The notes below the pieces were generated by a model. The model had not been told where the DNA came from. It worked only from the letters and a program-made list of their open reading frames with translations, and did no database searches. Of a DNA stretch of 21,982 bases, positions 20,588 through 21,982 are shown piece by piece. Every line of letters starts with the position of its first letter. Position 1 is the first letter of the stretch. The stretch lies in NCBI GenBank assembly GCA_011046145.1, contig DSBA01000012.1:1-21982 (forward strand), given 5' to 3'. Position numbers and translations under genes: made by a program. This stretch comes from Candidatus Uhrbacteria bacterium (GTDB lineage: Bacteria; Patescibacteriota; Patescibacteriia; CAIXNZ01).

Positions 20588-20833
20588 ATGCCTAATGATG
20601 AAGTAAAAAATGAAAGCAAACTATCTGTTCATAAACAATTTTAAAAAGAACTAAAACCTCCTTTTCCGCAAATAGGTTTTATAACTTTTTTTTGGATTGA
20701 CGAACGCTTACCAGAAATGTTATGGGCGATTTTAGTTATCAGTAATATCGACAGAGAAAATGCCTTTGTCTTTTTCAAACAACCTAAAACACCCGGGATT
20801 TCTGCCCGGGTGTTTTTGTATATAAAATTATAA
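20588..20833 (+). pseudogene. Decayed gene fragment with in-frame stop
   Basis: From the ATG at 20588 the frame reads MPNDEVKNESKLSVHKQF, then TAA (20642-20644). It continues in the same frame as KELKPPFPQIGFITFFWIDERLPEMLWAILVISNIDRENAFVFFKQP before running into the terminator at 20786 and ending at 20831. The second part looks like genuine protein (WIDERLPEMLWA), reminiscent of the N-terminus of a family seen elsewhere that I cannot name. The simplest reading is a gene cut short at its 3' end by recombination, with one nonsense mutation (e.g. from AAA, CAA or GAA). It lies just after vsr. Which family it belonged to is open. Confidence 0.6.
20786..20817. terminator. Strong intrinsic terminator between convergent units
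   Basis: AAAACACCCGGG (20786-20797) pairs with CCCGGGTGTTTT (20805-20816) over the loop ATTTCTG, followed by one more T. It ends the rightward restriction operon and, in reverse (T4 run), the leftward thioredoxin-fold lipoprotein gene. Confidence 0.88.
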
Positions 20834-20836
20834 AAG

Positions 20837-21799
20837 TTAAGTGCCGCAACCAGCTGTTGAATTAGCGCTAGCACTGACTTCATAGCCAAATCCCGGCACA
20901 GGAGTCGCAGAATCCAATTGCTGGGAGCATTCTGCAGGCAGGGAATTGAACGCAGAACAAATCGCATTTAATAAGCTTTGGGCGTCTCTGCCTGTTGATG
21001 ACTGGACGCCGTTAATTATTAAGGTAGGCGAGCCTCTGACCTCATATTTTTCATTGTCCTCTGAATGAACATCAAATGGCGGATAGCCGCTTTGCCAATT
21101 TTCATTAGCTTCAAATTTTGATGTTACCTGGTATTCTTTGTCTGTTTTGGCTAGGCAATTATTAAGGCTTGACTGGTTAATTCCGGTTTTAGAAATACAA
21201 GCCAAAGAGTCACCTGATTCTAAAAAGCAAGATAGGTATGCCAGAAATTTGTCATTTTGTTCTTTTTGAATGCAATATTGATTCATTTGCTCGTTTAATT
21301 CTATCTGGCCATGCATGGCATAATCGCAAAATTTTAATTCAAAATCAATTTTATCGCCAAGCAATTCAATAACCGGCAGAATGCCTTTTTCAATTTGCGT
21401 GCCATAAGGACAATGGCTCATGACAAAAAGTTCAACGACCGGTCTGTCTGTTTTAGGCAGATTAATTATTATGTCATCTTCTTCTGAACCTAGCGCCTCT
21501 GCTTCGGCGGATATTTCTTCTATATCAAAGCCTTGCGGGAAAAAAGTCTTGCCGTCTTTTGATAAAAAAGCGTCTAATTCACTGCCGTCTTTTAAAACCA
21601 CGGTCATTTTATAAACGCTTCCATCATCAGTCAGATCTTTAATAGAGACTTCATTGCCTGGCTCAACTAAATAATTATTAATAAATGACAAAGCCTGATC
21701 TTCGGCTTTTTGGGGAGTTAAATCCCTTGCTGCTGCTTGGCAGCCGGAAATAATAATTGTTAAGCCAATTATTAATCCTAAAAATAGGAGTTTTCTCAT
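20837..21799 (-). CDS. Thioredoxin-fold (DsbA/GILT-like) lipoprotein
   Basis: 320 aa. The signal is MRKLLFLGLIIGLTIIISGC with lipobox ISGC, lipidated C20. Residues 28-90 (TPQKAEDQALSFINNYL ... LKDGSELDAFLSKDGKTFFP) resemble a small PepSY-like domain. The thioredoxin-like domain starts at 121: VVELFVMSHCPYGTQIEKGILPV has C130 in a CPYG motif, so the second cysteine of CxxC is missing. The cis-proline is P258 in VRGSPTLIINGV. In total ten cysteines lie outside the signal peptide counting the lipid anchor; the last is at C318. The shape fits extracellular thiol chemistry, closest to GILT- or DsbA-like proteins; a reductase, isomerase or binding role cannot be decided. It has its own minus-strand promoter at 21871-21843. 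Confidence 0.85.
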   Translation of the reverse strand: MRKLLFLGLIIGLTIIISGCQAAARDLTPQKAEDQALSFINNYLVEPGNEVSIKDLTDDGSVYKMTVVLKDGSELDAFLSKDGKTFFPQGFDIEEISAEAEALGSEEDDIIINLPKTDRPVVELFVMSHCPYGTQIEKGILPVIELLGDKIDFELKFCDYAMHGQIELNEQMNQYCIQKEQNDKFLAYLSCFLESGDSLACISKTGINQSSLNNCLAKTDKEYQVTSKFEANENWQSGYPPFDVHSEDNEKYEVRGSPTLIINGVQSSTGRDAQSLLNAICSAFNSLPAECSQQLDSATPVPGFGYEVSASANSTAGCGT

Positions 21800-21842
21800 A
21801 AAATTAAAATGAGTTAATTATTAGTTTCTAATAACTTTTAAT

Positions 21843-21871
21843 ATTTTAACAAAATATTTATTTTAATACAA
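21843..21871 (-). promoter_or_regulatory. Promoter of the thioredoxin-fold lipoprotein gene
   Basis: On the minus strand: TTGTAT (21871-21866), a 17-nt spacer and TAAAAT (21848-21843), leader about 37 nt. It shares the identical 20-nt AATATTTTGTTAAAATATTA with the tRNA-Gln promoter. Confidence 0.65.
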
Positions 21872-21879
21872 GAGGATGT

Positions 21880-21936
21880 ATAGTTAACACCAAGGGGTTA
21901 CAGATAGTATACTTAAGGGTAACACATGTTAACTAT
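21880..21936 (+). promoter_or_regulatory. Promoter with GTTAAC-type operator-like repeats
   Basis: TTAACA (21884-21889), an 18-nt spacer and TATACT (21908-21913). ATAGTTAAC (21880-21888) and GTTAACTAT (21928-21936) are exact inverted copies flanking the promoter, and GGGGTTAC and GGGTAACAC lie between them as related half-sites. It precedes the gene starting at 21950 and is next to the divergent lipoprotein promoter. Confidence 0.5.
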
Positions 21937-21949
21937 TAAATTTAAGCAT

Positions 21950-21982
21950 ATGAATAAGACAAAATATACAAGGGAAGAACGA
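21950..21982 (+). CDS. Start of a gene cut by the window end
   Basis: ATG at 21950 reads MNKTKYTREER up to the last base, in frame with no stop. Only 11 residues are visible, so the product cannot be named. A plausible promoter with inverted repeats lies 37-66 nt upstream, which supports a true start. Confidence 0.5.
   Translation, partial: MNKTKYTREER

Noticed and set aside
20642..20644. Reassigned TAA codon (genetic code change)
   Set aside because: All other genes here use TAA or TGA as normal stops, including the conserved ones, so recoding is far less likely than a nonsense mutation in a remnant.
15987..20836. Integration of the island into tRNA-Gln with attachment-site duplication
   Set aside because: No copy of the tRNA 3' end was found near the right edge and there is no integrase gene in the window.

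Overview
The window looks like a stretch of an AT-rich Candidate Phyla Radiation (Patescibacteria, Parcubacteria-like) chromosome. The signs are compact genes with mostly no Shine-Dalgarno sequence, A/T-only intergenic tracts, short degenerate tandem repeats between genes, an ECF sigma factor with DUF5667-type partners, a VirD4/TraG-like ATPase preceded by a disordered small protein, and a tRNA without an encoded CCA. The phylum call is an inference from gene style and content, not from a marker phylogeny.

Layout. 1-2914: two tandem paralogous radical SAM proteins (the first cut by the window edge), then a large membrane protein that starts with an A24 prepilin-peptidase-like domain. 2917-6502: a small coiled-coil protein, cysS (with a hairpin-rich repeat in its leader), a tRNA-dihydrouridine synthase and a membrane-anchored methyltransferase. 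6499-7646 (minus): corA and a 66-aa protein, meeting the methyltransferase gene tail to tail inside a symmetric terminator. 7816-11710: a disordered/helical protein, a VirD4/TraG-like ATPase and a conserved-looking protein of unknown function. 11871-13886: ECF sigma factor, membrane-anchored DUF5667 protein (probable anti-sigma) and secreted DUF5667 protein. 14062-15814: dnaX, with two A8 tracts that could produce a short gamma form. 15894-16180: tRNA-Gln(CUG) with its own promoter and terminator.

16295-20833 reads as an accessory island: a two-TM protein, a lipoprotein, then a tight operon of C5 methyltransferase, HinP1I-like restriction enzyme, DUF6998-like protein and Vsr mismatch nicking enzyme, followed by a decayed gene fragment. 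From the endonuclease match (recalled from memory) I predict the specificity GCGC; that tetranucleotide is absent by eye from this island but common in the rest of the window. 20837-21799 (minus) is a thioredoxin-fold lipoprotein, and a new gene starts at 21950 behind a promoter packed with GTTAAC-like repeats.

Recurring regulatory theme: several genes carry TTGAYT-N17-TAAAAT promoters (cysS, dnaX, tRNA-Gln, the lipoprotein), and the dnaX one predicts a leaderless mRNA. Candidates for further work are the four-gene restriction island with its extra DUF6998-like member, the dnaX slippery tracts, and the extended tRNA precursor stem.
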